NCBI GenBank assembly: GCA_045222295.1
Contig: JBGUXP010000007.1
Coordinates: 1 to 48,044, forward strand
Source of the DNA: Colimorpha sp045222295
GTDB lineage: Bacteria; Bacteroidota; Bacteroidia; Bacteroidales; P3
Reading direction: 5' to 3'
DNA: 48,044 nucleotides
Shown here: positions 33,036 through 42,927 of the stretch, one piece after another
Numbering within the stretch: the stretch's first letter is position 1
Layout: each line of letters opens with the position of its first letter
The notes under the pieces: generated by a model
The model's input: only the letters and a program-made list of their open reading frames with translations
Databases searched by the model: none
What the model was told of the DNA's origin: nothing
Made by a program: the position numbers and the translations under genes

Positions 33036-34808
33036 ATGGATTATAAGAATGTGAAACCGCTGGCAGATTTCGATTGGGATGCCGTCGACGAGAAAGCCGG
33101 TAAAATCAGTGTCCAGAAAGCTAGCGAAAAAGACGAGGCTTATGACAAGAGTTTCAACTCCTTCACCGAGCAGGAGGTTATCGAGGGTACCATTGTTGCC
33201 CTGACCGACCGTGAGGCTGTGGTGAACGTCGGCGCCAAGAGCGACGGTGTCATCCCCATCAGCGAGCTTCGTTACAATCCCGATTTCAAGGCTGGCGACA
33301 AGATTGAAGTCTATGTCGAGAGCCAGGAGGATGCCAACGGTCAGCTGATGCTGAGCCACAAGAAAGCCCGCATCCTTAAGAGCTGGGAGCGTGTCAACCA
33401 GGCCTATGACAACCAGGAAATCATCACCGGTTACGTCAAGAGCCGCACTAAAGGCGGTCTCATCGTTACCGTGTTTGACAACATCGAGGCATTCCTTCCC
33501 GGCAGCCAAATTGATGTCAAACCTATCCGCGACTACGACGTGTATGTCGACAAGACTATGGAGTTCAAAGTGGTCAAAATCAACCACGAATACAAGAACG
33601 TCGTTGTTAGCCACAAGGCTCTCATCGAGGACGAGATCGAGGCTCAGAAGGCCGAGATTATCAGCCACCTCGAGAAGGGTCAGGTGCTCGAGGGCGTGGT
33701 GAAGAACATCACCAGCTACGGTGTCTTTGTGGACCTCGGCGGTGTCGACGGTCTCATCCATATCACCGACCTCAGTTGGGGCCGTATCAACCACCCCGAA
33801 GAGATTGTCCAGCTCGATCAGAAGATCAATGTTGTTATTCTCGACTTCGACGAGGCCAAGCGTCGTATTGCCCTCGGTCTCAAGCAGCTCACTCCTCACC
33901 CCTGGGATGCTCTCGATCCTAACCTGAAGGAGGGCGACCATGTGAAGGGTAAAGTGGTTGTTCTGGCCGACTACGGTGCTTTCGTCGAGGTGATCCCCGG
34001 TGTTGAAGGTCTCATCCATGTCAGTGAGATGAGCTGGAGCCAGCACCTGCGCAGCGCTCAGGACTTCCTGAAGGTTGGCGACGAGGTGGAGGCTGTTATC
34101 CTGACCCTCGACCGCGAGAACCGCAAGATGAGCCTCGGTATCCGTCAGCTCATGCCCGATCCCTGGCTGGCCATCGCCGAGAAATATCCCGTCGGAAGCA
34201 AACACACCGCCACTGTCCGCAACTTCACCAACTTCGGTATCTTTGTGGAACTTGAGGAAGGTGTCGACGGCCTCATCCACATCAGCGACCTCAGCTGGAG
34301 CAAGAAAATCAAGCACCCCGCAGAGTTCACTAAGATTGGTGAGAAGATTGACGTTGTCGTCCTTGAGGTCGATGCCGAGAACCGTCGTCTCAGCCTCGGT
34401 CACAAACAGCTCGAGGAGAATCCCTGGGATGTCTATGAGACACTCTTCACCATTGGCAGTGTCCATCAGGGCAAGATTGTCAACATGAACGACAAGGGTG
34501 CCACCGTCATCCTGCCTTACGACGTGGAAGCTTTCGCTCCAATGCGTCACCTCGACAAGGAAGACAAGAGTAAAGCCAAGAACGGCGAAACTCTTGACTT
34601 CAAGGTCATCGAGTTCTCGAAAGAGAGCAAGAAAATCATCGTGAGCCATACCCGCACCTTCCAGGATGGCAAGGATGAGGTTCGAGCTGAAGGCGACGAC
34701 AAGAAGGGTCGCGCTACCTCCAAGTCTGTGAAGCAGATTAACGAGAGCCTTGAGAAGACCACTCTCGGCGACCTCGATATCTTCCAGAAACTGAAAGAGG
34801 AGAAATAA
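33036..34808 (+). CDS. rpsA: 30S ribosomal protein S1
   Basis: 590 aa from ATG 33036; the longer frame from 32973 would run through the leader hairpins and adds a non-conserved peptide. Six S1 RNA-binding domains are visible, the best at about residues 205-275 (GVVKNITSYGVFVDLGGVDGLIHITDLSW), 290-360 and 375-450. The C-terminal tail is charged and lower in complexity. S1 binds mRNA and helps initiation; Bacteroidota mRNAs mostly lack Shine-Dalgarno sites. It is a single-gene unit with its own promoter and terminator. Confidence 0.96.
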   Translation: MDYKNVKPLADFDWDAVDEKAGKISVQKASEKDEAYDKSFNSFTEQEVIEGTIVALTDREAVVNVGAKSDGVIPISELRYNPDFKAGDKIEVYVESQEDANGQLMLSHKKARILKSWERVNQAYDNQEIITGYVKSRTKGGLIVTVFDNIEAFLPGSQIDVKPIRDYDVYVDKTMEFKVVKINHEYKNVVVSHKALIEDEIEAQKAEIISHLEKGQVLEGVVKNITSYGVFVDLGGVDGLIHITDLSWGRINHPEEIVQLDQKINVVILDFDEAKRRIALGLKQLTPHPWDALDPNLKEGDHVKGKVVVLADYGAFVEVIPGVEGLIHVSEMSWSQHLRSAQDFLKVGDEVEAVILTLDRENRKMSLGIRQLMPDPWLAIAEKYPVGSKHTATVRNFTNFGIFVELEEGVDGLIHISDLSWSKKIKHPAEFTKIGEKIDVVVLEVDAENRRLSLGHKQLEENPWDVYETLFTIGSVHQGKIVNMNDKGATVILPYDVEAFAPMRHLDKEDKSKAKNGETLDFKVIEFSKESKKIIVSHTRTFQDGKDEVRAEGDDKKGRATSKSVKQINESLEKTTLGDLDIFQKLKEEK

Positions 34809-34834
34809 TATTCTTCCCGTTTCAAGACAAGGTT

Positions 34835-34871
34835 AAAGGCAGGCACAAACGCCTGCCTTTAATTTTTTTTA
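34835..34871 (+). terminator. rpsA terminator
   Basis: AAAGGCAGGC (34835-34844) pairs perfectly with GCCTGCCTTT (34851-34860), followed by a T-rich run. Confidence 0.92.
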
Positions 34872-34930
34872 TCGCGTGTGAAATTTGGGGATTGTTTTTG
34901 TGTCTATATAGATAGGTGCAGAAGAAATAA

Positions 34931-34961
34931 TTGCATGGATGAAAAATAATTGCTATCTTTG
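34931..34961 (+). promoter_or_regulatory. Promoter for T9SS type B protein
   Basis: TTG (34931-34933), 20-bp spacer, TATCTTTG (34954-34961); leader about 60 nt. Confidence 0.65.
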
Positions 34962-35025
34962 TAAAATTTGAAGAGGATGTGATGTGGTGTGGATTGTTGA
35001 ATATTAGATAAATAAAAATATTGTC

Positions 35026-37998
35026 ATGATGACAAACAAGTTTTTTTATGCTTTTGTGGCAATAATGGTTTCTGCCTTCGTGGGAGGAACCACGGTCTAT
35101 GGGCAGGAACCTATGACATGTGCAAATGGAGAGCCTTGGGCGCAGACCTGTGCCTGTCCGGGGTGGAATAACCCCTCTAGTTTTACGATTGGTGATGCCA
35201 ATAACTTTTATTCTGGTGCGGGAATCAATATCTCGTCTAGTGGTAAGCCCTGCCCGAATCCGAACACATATGCCACGGGTGTCAATTCAATGGGGTCGAA
35301 TTATTCGGCAAGTCAAATGCAGCAGGGTATTTCGTCAACGGGAAGTTATTGCAATTCGTCATTGCCGAACTCTCTTAAGCAGTTCCATATTATGACGAAT
35401 ACCACGGGCACCGACCCGAATACAGGAAATGCGTTGCCTTATGTACCTTCGCGTTTCAACACGACAGACCAGGGGGCGCAATACAATACCAACCTGTTAC
35501 GTAGTATCCGTATCGGCGATGGCTGCTCCAACGGTTCAGGCTCCGATGGACAGAGTGGTGCTGCCTTGTATTACCAGATGAGAGTGACCCCTCAGAATGC
35601 TATGTTCTATATCTATTATGCAATTGTTGCAGAGGCTCCCGGTCATGGCCAGAGGGGTAATCCGACACTGGTTATCCGTGTTATGAAGAAAAATAGCTCA
35701 GGAAGCTGGGTGCAAATTAACAATAATTATGGCTATTATATTAGTTCCACTCCTAGTACGGACCATTCTGACGAGTGCCCGAATATGGGTTATGTCTCTC
35801 TGGCAGCCAGCGGTCAGAATGGATGGCATCAGTATGGTACGGGATACAATGCTGTGTACTATAAGGATTGGGACAAGGTGTCGATTAATCTGAGCGATTA
35901 TTTGCTTCAAACGGTTCGAATAGAGGTTATTATGTATGACTGCATCTATAATGCCCACTATGCCTATGCTTACATCTGTGGAGAATGTCGCCCGATGGAG
36001 ATTCAGTCGTCGGGATGTCCTGCAGGTCTGTCGACGGATGTGACTACTCTGATGGCCCCCCGAGACCTGCAGAATTATGTATGGTATGCCTCGGAGTGGG
36101 GTGTGGCTGATCCAACATCTTCGCTTGCCGAGGGTAACGACAATGCGCATTTTACCTTTCGCCAGTTGACACCAGATCAAAGTACGTCGAATCAATATAA
36201 TGTACAAGCATCGGACTTCCAAGTGACGCGTAGAAGAGATGCAAATGGTAACACAGTCATCTGTGACTCAGTGGGCAACAAGCAGACATTCCGATGCAAG
36301 ATGACGTCAGCTCTCGACCCGTCAAGGCCGTTTGACTCGTACTTGTATGTGAATGTGCAGAACAAGAAACCGACAATGCTAGTGGACTCGCTGTTCGCTT
36401 GTGATGGAAGCGTTAAGCTCTGGAATAAGAGTAAAGTGCCGGGGGCAACAAGAGAGATGGACAAGGTTGTGCTTGATTCCACGCTGTGGCTGTTCTACAA
36501 TAATCCCGATTGTGGTGGCACTGCCATTGCGACCATGGTGGGTGACAGTGTGGAGACTTTTTTTAATGACACAGAAATGAAAGGCGTGCGTGTCCGCTCG
36601 TTCACAACAGACTCCACCTGCTACTCTGATGCCACCTATCCAATTCAGCCACGAGAAAATCCGCGCGCTGGCATGTCTATTTCTGAGCGTGTATTGTGCG
36701 ATGCTAATCCGACAACGATAACTGACACGACACAGGGAGAGAATCTGACGCGTGAATGGTCGTTCCGCGCTCCCAATTCAGAGGATACGGCATTGACCGT
36801 TAAGGTGCGTGGTGCGGGAGATGAGAATAGGAGTCTTACACGGTCGTTCACACATTTAAATGAGCCCATCGAGCTTGTTGTGTACAATGGCACTTATCAG
36901 GTAAATCCTTTCGATCTCTATGACACATTGTGGTGTCAAACGAAGGTTAGGGATTCGGTATCGGTATTCTTGCATCCTGAATTGGAGGTGCTGGGAGATA
37001 CGATAGTTTGCGAGGGTAGTAAGACGGATGCTACAGTGCGTGCTATTGGCACAGACAGTTGCACCTATGAGTGGTCACTGTCGCCAAACAGTATCACGGG
37101 TGACCTGCCTGCGGGGTCGCGGCTGCAGGTGACACCTTATGCCGACAAGGCTACCTATTATGTAAAGGTGACCAGCCCAAAAGGCTGTGTGGCATGGGAT
37201 AGTATCCATGCTTATGTGGTACGTCCCAAGGTCTCTATATTCCCTACGGATGGACGTATTTGTCCGGGAGATGTGGCTACGCTGACAGGCAGCGATGCTC
37301 ATCATTTTACATGGACAGCATCGCCGGTCGACTCGTCGTTGACGGGTCAGGACAGCGCAAGTCAAATTCGGGTGTCTCCGAAGGAAACGACAGTGTATAC
37401 CATGGTGGGCCATGGCTCGAACGGTTGTGATGCTACACCGTTGCAGAAAACGGTGACCATTATGCCACTACCGGTGGCGAGTGTGAGGCTGACGCCGGAA
37501 TATATCGATACAGACGATCCTACGGTGGTGCTGCGCGACCAATCGGAATACGGGGTGAGTTCGCAGTGGCAGTTTAACGACGGCATGACGGCTACGGGCC
37601 GAGAGGTAAGTCATACGTTTGAGAATTGCATCGGTTTTGACTCTGTGCCGGTTACATTGACAAGCTACAATGCTCTGGATTGTCCGACAGTGTATAGATT
37701 CAATATTCCTGTGATTGTCTTTACGGCATGGTTCCCCACGGCGTTTACGCCCGGCTCTAACGATGATAACTCGAAGTTCAGTCTTTACACGATCAACGAG
37801 TATGAATTGTTCCATATCTATATCTATAACCGCCGTGGCGAGTTGGTCTATGATTCCGATAATGTGCATTTCCAGTGGGATGGTACGAAGGATGGAGAGC
37901 CGTGTCCGCAGGGGGCCTATGTCTACACCTGCCGGTTCCGCAGACCTGGTACGACAGCACTGAGTTCAATGCAGGGAACAGTTACATTAATACGCTGA
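35026..37998 (+). CDS. Large surface protein with T9SS type B (gliding-type) C-terminal domain
   Basis: 990 aa with a signal peptide (FFYAFVAIMVSAFVGGTTVYGQ). The first 320 residues are rich in Cys, Ser, Gly and Asn and unlike any family I know. The middle is a series of Ig/PKD-like beta domains (for example CEGSKTDATVRAIGTD and CPGDVATLTGSDAHHFTW). The last 90 residues are the CHU_C type: FPTAFTPGSNDDNSKF, FHIYIYNRRGELVYDSDN, WDGTKDGEPCPQGAYVYTCRFR. Such proteins are secreted by T9SS and held on the surface or as adhesins. The stop overlaps the recQ start by one base. An alternative start at the adjacent ATG (35029) is possible. Confidence 0.85.
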   Translation: MMTNKFFYAFVAIMVSAFVGGTTVYGQEPMTCANGEPWAQTCACPGWNNPSSFTIGDANNFYSGAGINISSSGKPCPNPNTYATGVNSMGSNYSASQMQQGISSTGSYCNSSLPNSLKQFHIMTNTTGTDPNTGNALPYVPSRFNTTDQGAQYNTNLLRSIRIGDGCSNGSGSDGQSGAALYYQMRVTPQNAMFYIYYAIVAEAPGHGQRGNPTLVIRVMKKNSSGSWVQINNNYGYYISSTPSTDHSDECPNMGYVSLAASGQNGWHQYGTGYNAVYYKDWDKVSINLSDYLLQTVRIEVIMYDCIYNAHYAYAYICGECRPMEIQSSGCPAGLSTDVTTLMAPRDLQNYVWYASEWGVADPTSSLAEGNDNAHFTFRQLTPDQSTSNQYNVQASDFQVTRRRDANGNTVICDSVGNKQTFRCKMTSALDPSRPFDSYLYVNVQNKKPTMLVDSLFACDGSVKLWNKSKVPGATREMDKVVLDSTLWLFYNNPDCGGTAIATMVGDSVETFFNDTEMKGVRVRSFTTDSTCYSDATYPIQPRENPRAGMSISERVLCDANPTTITDTTQGENLTREWSFRAPNSEDTALTVKVRGAGDENRSLTRSFTHLNEPIELVVYNGTYQVNPFDLYDTLWCQTKVRDSVSVFLHPELEVLGDTIVCEGSKTDATVRAIGTDSCTYEWSLSPNSITGDLPAGSRLQVTPYADKATYYVKVTSPKGCVAWDSIHAYVVRPKVSIFPTDGRICPGDVATLTGSDAHHFTWTASPVDSSLTGQDSASQIRVSPKETTVYTMVGHGSNGCDATPLQKTVTIMPLPVASVRLTPEYIDTDDPTVVLRDQSEYGVSSQWQFNDGMTATGREVSHTFENCIGFDSVPVTLTSYNALDCPTVYRFNIPVIVFTAWFPTAFTPGSNDDNSKFSLYTINEYELFHIYIYNRRGELVYDSDNVHFQWDGTKDGEPCPQGAYVYTCRFRRPGTTALSSMQGTVTLIR

Positions 37999-39887
37999 TG
38001 AGTGAACAGAGAAATCTGCTAAAGAAATTCTGGGGTTACGATGCTTTTCGCCCCTTACAGGAGGAAATTATTGATTCCGTTTTGCAGGGCCACGATACGT
38101 TGGCCCTGCTTCCTACTGGTGGAGGGAAGTCGTTGTGCTATCAGTTGCCGGCATTGATGAGGGATGGGGTGTGCTTGGTGGTGTCACCGCTGATAGCATT
38201 GATGAAAGACCAGGTACAAAAGTTGAACGACCGTCACTTGAAAGCAGCGTGTATTGTCTCGGGAATGCCGAGGCAGGTGGTGTCAGGGGTGCTGATGGGT
38301 GCAGTAAGTGGCACGCTGAAATTCCTTTACGTGTCGCCAGAAAGACTTTGCCAACAGATGTTCATCGAGCATTTTCGCCGGATGAAGGTGGGAATGATTG
38401 CTGTCGACGAGGCCCATTGTATTTCCCAGTGGGGTTATGATTTTCGGCCGCCTTATCTTCAGATTGCCTCCATCAGGGATTACCATCCTCAGGTTCCAGT
38501 GATCGCCCTTACAGCCACTGCCACGCCAGCTGTGGCCGATGATATTTGCCAAAAACTAAAGATGACGGATTGCCACAGGTTTCAGTCCAGTTTTGTTAGG
38601 TCTAATCTGGCCTATATGGTACTGAACGATGGCGATAAGAACCATCGATTGCTGCGTATCGTCCGTCGTGTGGGTGGGTCGGGAATCATCTATATGCGCA
38701 ATCGTCGAGGGACGCAGACAGTGGCCCGTTTCCTTGAGGCATCTGGAGTGTCGGTGACTTTTTATCATGCAGGCCTTGATGCTGCCGAGCGTGACCGTCG
38801 GCAAGCAGCCTGGATGATGGGGCGTTGTCAGGTGATGGTGGCTACCAATGCTTTCGGAATGGGTATCGATAAGCCTGACGTGCGTTTTGTTATCCATATG
38901 GATATTCCTGATTCCCTTGAGGCATATTTCCAAGAGGCGGGACGTGCAGGTCGCGACGGCGAGAAGTCCTATGCGGTGCTCCTTTGCGACACTTCGGATG
39001 TTGATAGGTTGTATCGCGATATTGATATTGATTTCCCTGAGATAAGGCAAATCAGGAATGTCTATAAGGCGCTATGCAATTATTACCGTTTGCCAGTGGG
39101 AGGTGGTGCGGACTCTCAGTTTGATTTTGATATTGAGAAGATTTGCTCTGTTTACAATTTCAGGCCTCGGGAGTTCTATGGTGCCTGCAAGATTCTAGAA
39201 CGTGAGGGTCTTATAGCTATTCCCGAGCTTGAGGATACATCTTCAACGCTGTATATCCCGGTGGCACGCGATGAACTCTACCGTTTCCAGGTCAACCATC
39301 AGCGATTAGGCGACATTTTGCAGGCGGTAATAAGGGTGTATCCAGGATTGATGGATTGTGCGGTACCTGTGGATGAACGTAAGATTGCCTCGAAGTGCTA
39401 TACCACTTCTTCAGAAGTGGTTCAGATGCTACGGCAGCTTCATGAAATGCATATCGTCCAGTACCGTCCGCAACCCCTTACCTCTCAAATATTCTTCCTT
39501 TCAGAGAGGATTGATGAGCATTCAATTTATCCCTCCGAGCAGAACTATGCTATGCTCAAGAAATCGGCTCAGCAACGAATCAAGTCCATTGTTGGCTATA
39601 TTTCCAATAATAAACATTGCCGCAGCCGACAGTTGGTGGACTATTTCGGTGAGCATACGGAGTCGAAATGCGGAATCTGTGATGTCTGTCTTAGGGATAA
39701 ATCAAAGCCTTCGGATATTTTGAAGGCAGTGGAGCGGTTGTTGGAGAAGAGCCCTATGGGAGCACAACAATTGATACAGATGCTTTCCTCGGAAGACTAT
39801 GAGCATGTGGGAGATACCCTGCGCGAGATGATTGATAGGGGAGAGATTGTTCTTGACGAGAATTCACAGTTGCATCTTGCTTTCTAG
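37998..39887 (+). CDS. recQ: ATP-dependent DNA helicase RecQ
   Basis: 629 aa from ATG 37998, which overlaps the previous stop (TGATG). The longer open frame from 37875 lies inside the surface-protein gene and is not conserved. Motif I PTGGGKS (39-45), DEAH box DEAHCISQWGYDFRP (from 137), the helicase C motif QEAGRAGRDGE, and RQC-type zinc cysteines ending in SKCGICDVC are all present. The protein ends shortly after a winged-helix region without a convincing HRDC domain, as in the shorter of the two RecQ types seen in Bacteroidota. The last 24 bp overlap the convergent maf gene. Confidence 0.95.
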   Translation: MSEQRNLLKKFWGYDAFRPLQEEIIDSVLQGHDTLALLPTGGGKSLCYQLPALMRDGVCLVVSPLIALMKDQVQKLNDRHLKAACIVSGMPRQVVSGVLMGAVSGTLKFLYVSPERLCQQMFIEHFRRMKVGMIAVDEAHCISQWGYDFRPPYLQIASIRDYHPQVPVIALTATATPAVADDICQKLKMTDCHRFQSSFVRSNLAYMVLNDGDKNHRLLRIVRRVGGSGIIYMRNRRGTQTVARFLEASGVSVTFYHAGLDAAERDRRQAAWMMGRCQVMVATNAFGMGIDKPDVRFVIHMDIPDSLEAYFQEAGRAGRDGEKSYAVLLCDTSDVDRLYRDIDIDFPEIRQIRNVYKALCNYYRLPVGGGADSQFDFDIEKICSVYNFRPREFYGACKILEREGLIAIPELEDTSSTLYIPVARDELYRFQVNHQRLGDILQAVIRVYPGLMDCAVPVDERKIASKCYTTSSEVVQMLRQLHEMHIVQYRPQPLTSQIFFLSERIDEHSIYPSEQNYAMLKKSAQQRIKSIVGYISNNKHCRSRQLVDYFGEHTESKCGICDVCLRDKSKPSDILKAVERLLEKSPMGAQQLIQMLSSEDYEHVGDTLREMIDRGEIVLDENSQLHLAF

Positions 39888-40460
39888 CGTGATGTTTGGG
39901 ACGAGTTGGCGGATGGCCTCATAGACACGAGCCACCGGAAGACCCATGACGTTGTAGTAGCAGCCTTCTATGCGACTGATACCTACCATGCCAATCCATT
40001 CTTGGATGCCATAGGCACCAGCTTTGTCGTAAGGACGGTAGTTGTCGATATAGTAAGTTAATTCGTCGTCGTTCAATGGACGGAAATAGACATCGGTCTT
40101 CTCTGTAAAGGAAAGTGTGTGGCGCTGTGTGCGTAAGCAGACGCCTGTAAAAACGGTGTGGCGGTTGTCTGCGAGGGAGCGTAGCATTTCCAGTGCTTGC
40201 TGGTGGTTGGCTGGTTTTCCGAGCACCTTGTCATCGAGCACTACTACGGTATCGGCCGTCACGAGGATGGCGTCGTTAGTGATTCTCTCAGTAGGGCAAG
40301 CTTCTGCTTTGCGTCGAGCCAACAATTCGGCAGTCTCGGCAGCAGGGGTGTCGAGAGGCACATGCTCGTCGACATCAAGGCTGATGAATTCTATTGGGAA
40401 GCCGAGTTCTCCAAGAAGTTGACGGCGTCGGGGCGATTTGGAAGCTAGTAGAAGTTTCAT
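39864..40460 (-). CDS. maf: Maf-family nucleotide pyrophosphatase
   Basis: 198 aa. Maf signature LLASKSPRRRQLL at residues 4-16, then ARRKAEA, TADTVVVLDDKVLGKP and YDKAGAYGIQEW. The family hydrolyses non-canonical or dTTP/UTP nucleotides to monophosphates; the dTTP/UTP (YhdE-like) type is likely from the motifs. The start overlaps the MORN-protein stop as ATGA (40460-40457), so it is the last gene of the minus-strand unit. Its 3' end overlaps recQ by 24 bp, tail to tail. Confidence 0.94.
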   Translation of the reverse strand: MKLLLASKSPRRRQLLGELGFPIEFISLDVDEHVPLDTPAAETAELLARRKAEACPTERITNDAILVTADTVVVLDDKVLGKPANHQQALEMLRSLADNRHTVFTGVCLRTQRHTLSFTEKTDVYFRPLNDDELTYYIDNYRPYDKAGAYGIQEWIGMVGISRIEGCYYNVMGLPVARVYEAIRQLVPNITLESKMQL

Positions 40461-41596
40461 TTCACCTCAACTCCACCTTTGAACTTGGCCTTATGGACTT
40501 CTTGCCCGTTTTGGTACCAACTCCAGCGGCCCTCTTTCTCGCCATTGAGGAAACTCCCCTTCTCGACGGGAGCACCAGTCTCTTCGTAGCGCTCATATTT
40601 TCCATCAAGAAGGCCGTCTTTATAGTTCTGGCGGAGTTCTATTTTACCATTGGGGTAGTAGCGTACTTCTTCACCCTCCTTTTCTCCATTGGCATAGTGG
40701 ATAATATAACGTGTTGAGCCGTCATCGTAGAGACCTTTCCATTCACCGTCCATCTCGCCGTCGGAAAATTCTCCATAGTAGTCTACTTTTCCGTTTTCAT
40801 ACCAAGCGGTCCATTTCCCCTCTACTTTTCCGTTTTCATAGTTGCCTTCGTGCAACTTGGCACCACTCTCATAGTAGGTTGTCCAGAGGCCTTCTCGCTT
40901 GCCGTTGCGGTAATTGCCAAAGCGCCAGCGCTCGCCGGTTTCATAATAGTAGGTCCATTGGCCTATCTCCTTGCCGTTGGCATAGATGCCCTGAATGCCC
41001 AGCTTGCCATTGCTGCGCCAGAAGAACGACCATTCGCCGTCTTGCACACCGTTGACGAGCTTGCCTTTCATGTCAACTTTCCCGTTGGGAAAGTACCAGA
41101 TGGCGTCACCTTGCAATTCATCGTCTTTGTATTGGCCGCTGAAACGCAGCGTGCCGTTATTGAACCACTGGGTTGTTTTCCCTTCGCGTTTGCCGTCGAC
41201 ATAGGTGACCTCTTCCTCTTTCTGTCCGTTGGCGTGCCACGAGCGATAGAGGCCGGTCTTCTTGCCGTTTTCCACGGCTACTTCGCTCTTGAGGTCGCCA
41301 TTGCGGTGCCAGGTGCGCGAGGTGCCGGTACCGTAGCATTCTTCTGCCATACGGCTCCCGTCTTCATAATAGAGAGTCCACACGCCGCTTTTCTTGCCGT
41401 TGTCGTAGGAACCTTCCTGTGAGATACGGCCGTTCTCATACCACCATGTCCAACTGCCTGTCCGGCGATTCTCGTCGTTCATCTTTCCCTGCACCGACAA
41501 TTGGTTGGTGTTCGAGTATTTTTTCTGATAGACGGTCTGTGCATTTACAGAAGGTGCTAGCATGGCTATGATAGCGATGGCGAGGAATCTTTTCAT
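40457..41596 (-). CDS. Exported MORN-type repeat protein
   Basis: 379 aa from ATG 41596; the longer frame from 41698 overlaps the DUF4270 gene. Signal peptide KRFLAIAIIAMLAPSVNAQ. The rest is about 14 repeats of roughly 23 residues of the form WYENGxxxxEGxYxNGKxxGxW, the MORN_2 type (also labelled YwqK-like antitoxin in some annotations, a label not supported by function). The repeats form an extended beta structure, probably for protein or envelope binding. It is placed between DUF4270 and maf with 25-bp and -4-bp gaps. Confidence 0.88.
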   Translation of the reverse strand: MKRFLAIAIIAMLAPSVNAQTVYQKKYSNTNQLSVQGKMNDENRRTGSWTWWYENGRISQEGSYDNGKKSGVWTLYYEDGSRMAEECYGTGTSRTWHRNGDLKSEVAVENGKKTGLYRSWHANGQKEEEVTYVDGKREGKTTQWFNNGTLRFSGQYKDDELQGDAIWYFPNGKVDMKGKLVNGVQDGEWSFFWRSNGKLGIQGIYANGKEIGQWTYYYETGERWRFGNYRNGKREGLWTTYYESGAKLHEGNYENGKVEGKWTAWYENGKVDYYGEFSDGEMDGEWKGLYDDGSTRYIIHYANGEKEGEEVRYYPNGKIELRQNYKDGLLDGKYERYEETGAPVEKGSFLNGEKEGRWSWYQNGQEVHKAKFKGGVEVK

Positions 41597-41621
41597 GGTT
41601 GGTGAGGTTTTTGATTGTTTT

Positions 41622-42875
41622 TTATTCGGTGTAGACAAAGATAATCTTGGGACGGTCAGTGGTGCCGATGCCGTTGAAGATGGCACGCTGGGCCGCATGG
41701 CGGCGCGAGTTGAGAAGCAGCATGATGCCCCGGTCTCTGCCTTCGCGCAGCAACCCCTGCAAGTGTTGTGTCACTCGCATTTTATAACAATTGCCTGTTT
41801 CGTTGTAACTACCGTCATATCCGCTAAGCGTGTAGATATCGATAAGATCGTTGATATAAACATCGCTGTTGTCGGCCTGTTTCCTAAGGGTGAGAATCTG
41901 ATCGGGCTTCAAGGCAGGAGTCTCAGGAGCCAGCGGCATAATCAGTTCGGCATGATGGATGACCGCCCAGGGATGGGCGGCATGGAAGGCCTGGAGGTCT
42001 TGGTCGAAGCTCATGCGTATGCGATGGCCGGCCAATGGCTCAAGGTAAAGCCTCAGTGTTCCCGGTATTTTGTTTCCGCTCGCAAAGGGAGTGCCGGTGT
42101 ATTTGTGCTCAAAGTGGGTGAAATGCGAGGTGCCAGCACCCATCAAGAAGGTGTAGTAGCCATTGTTGTTTTCGGTACCGTATTGGTAGTGGTAATATAC
42201 GCGGAGGTTTGTTCTCGACGACGAGAAGTCGATGCTTACCATTCCTTCGTCACCTGTCGTCGTAATCCTTATGCGCAGACCCTTGGTAATCTTGATGAAT
42301 TCTTCGGCAGTGGCGGTCTGTTGGAGAACAGGATAGATGTTGGAATTCAGCACCAGATGGATGGCAGTATCGCTGTTGCTGACGGACACGTTGTTGTCAA
42401 AGAACACAGCACTTTCGTTCACCGGCAGTGTGTTCTCAGCATAGAACTGGGTGTCGCTCAACAGGGGCTCAGCCAGTTGCTTCACCTCGAAATGGAAGTT
42501 GTACACGCGTCCTGTGTCAGGGAAGAGTTGGCTTTTGGTGAGGGTGAGGATTACCGAGTCAATCACCAGCGAACTGTCTAGCGAGATGTTGTTGGCGTTT
42601 GAGGGAAGTGCTATCTGGGTGTAGAGTTCGGAACTGACCTTTCCAAAGGTGGGGTCGGTGTAGTTACCGATGATGCCGTAGGAGTAGTTGCTTGTCAGCA
42701 GCGAGTCTTCGAATTCTGTCCAGGCATTGTCGGCGTAGAGTGTGTCGGTTTTCCCGTTGTAAAGCATTGTGGTGTCGGCCAGGCTCATTCCCAGTTCTGA
42801 CTCTTCGTCCACACACGAGGTTGTCAAGGAAATCATCAATCCGAGCACCACCGCTAAACTAAAAAATCTCTTCAT
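41622..42875 (-). CDS. DUF4270 lipoprotein
   Basis: 417 aa. Lipoprotein signal KRFFSLAVVLGLMISLTTSC with Cys21, followed by an acidic VDEESELG stretch. YGIIGNYTDPTFGKVSSELYTQI and the VIDSVILTL strand are the usual DUF4270 hallmarks. Members are outer-membrane lipoproteins of Bacteroidota; function is not settled. The pairing with a starch-synthase-like gene upstream also occurs in Bacteroides, as far as I recall. Confidence 0.88.
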   Translation of the reverse strand: MKRFFSLAVVLGLMISLTTSCVDEESELGMSLADTTMLYNGKTDTLYADNAWTEFEDSLLTSNYSYGIIGNYTDPTFGKVSSELYTQIALPSNANNISLDSSLVIDSVILTLTKSQLFPDTGRVYNFHFEVKQLAEPLLSDTQFYAENTLPVNESAVFFDNNVSVSNSDTAIHLVLNSNIYPVLQQTATAEEFIKITKGLRIRITTTGDEGMVSIDFSSSRTNLRVYYHYQYGTENNNGYYTFLMGAGTSHFTHFEHKYTGTPFASGNKIPGTLRLYLEPLAGHRIRMSFDQDLQAFHAAHPWAVIHHAELIMPLAPETPALKPDQILTLRKQADNSDVYINDLIDIYTLSGYDGSYNETGNCYKMRVTQHLQGLLREGRDRGIMLLLNSRRHAAQRAIFNGIGTTDRPKIIFVYTE

Positions 42876-42927
42876 TACTTAGAACTTAGTACTTAGAAAT
42901 AAGAAGTTAAAAAAAAGAAATGTAAAA

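Noticed and set aside
32949..34649. 566-codon open frame on the minus strand opposite rpsA
   Set aside because: It is a shadow of the strongly biased rpsA codon use; the plus strand gives a full S1 protein with promoter and terminator.
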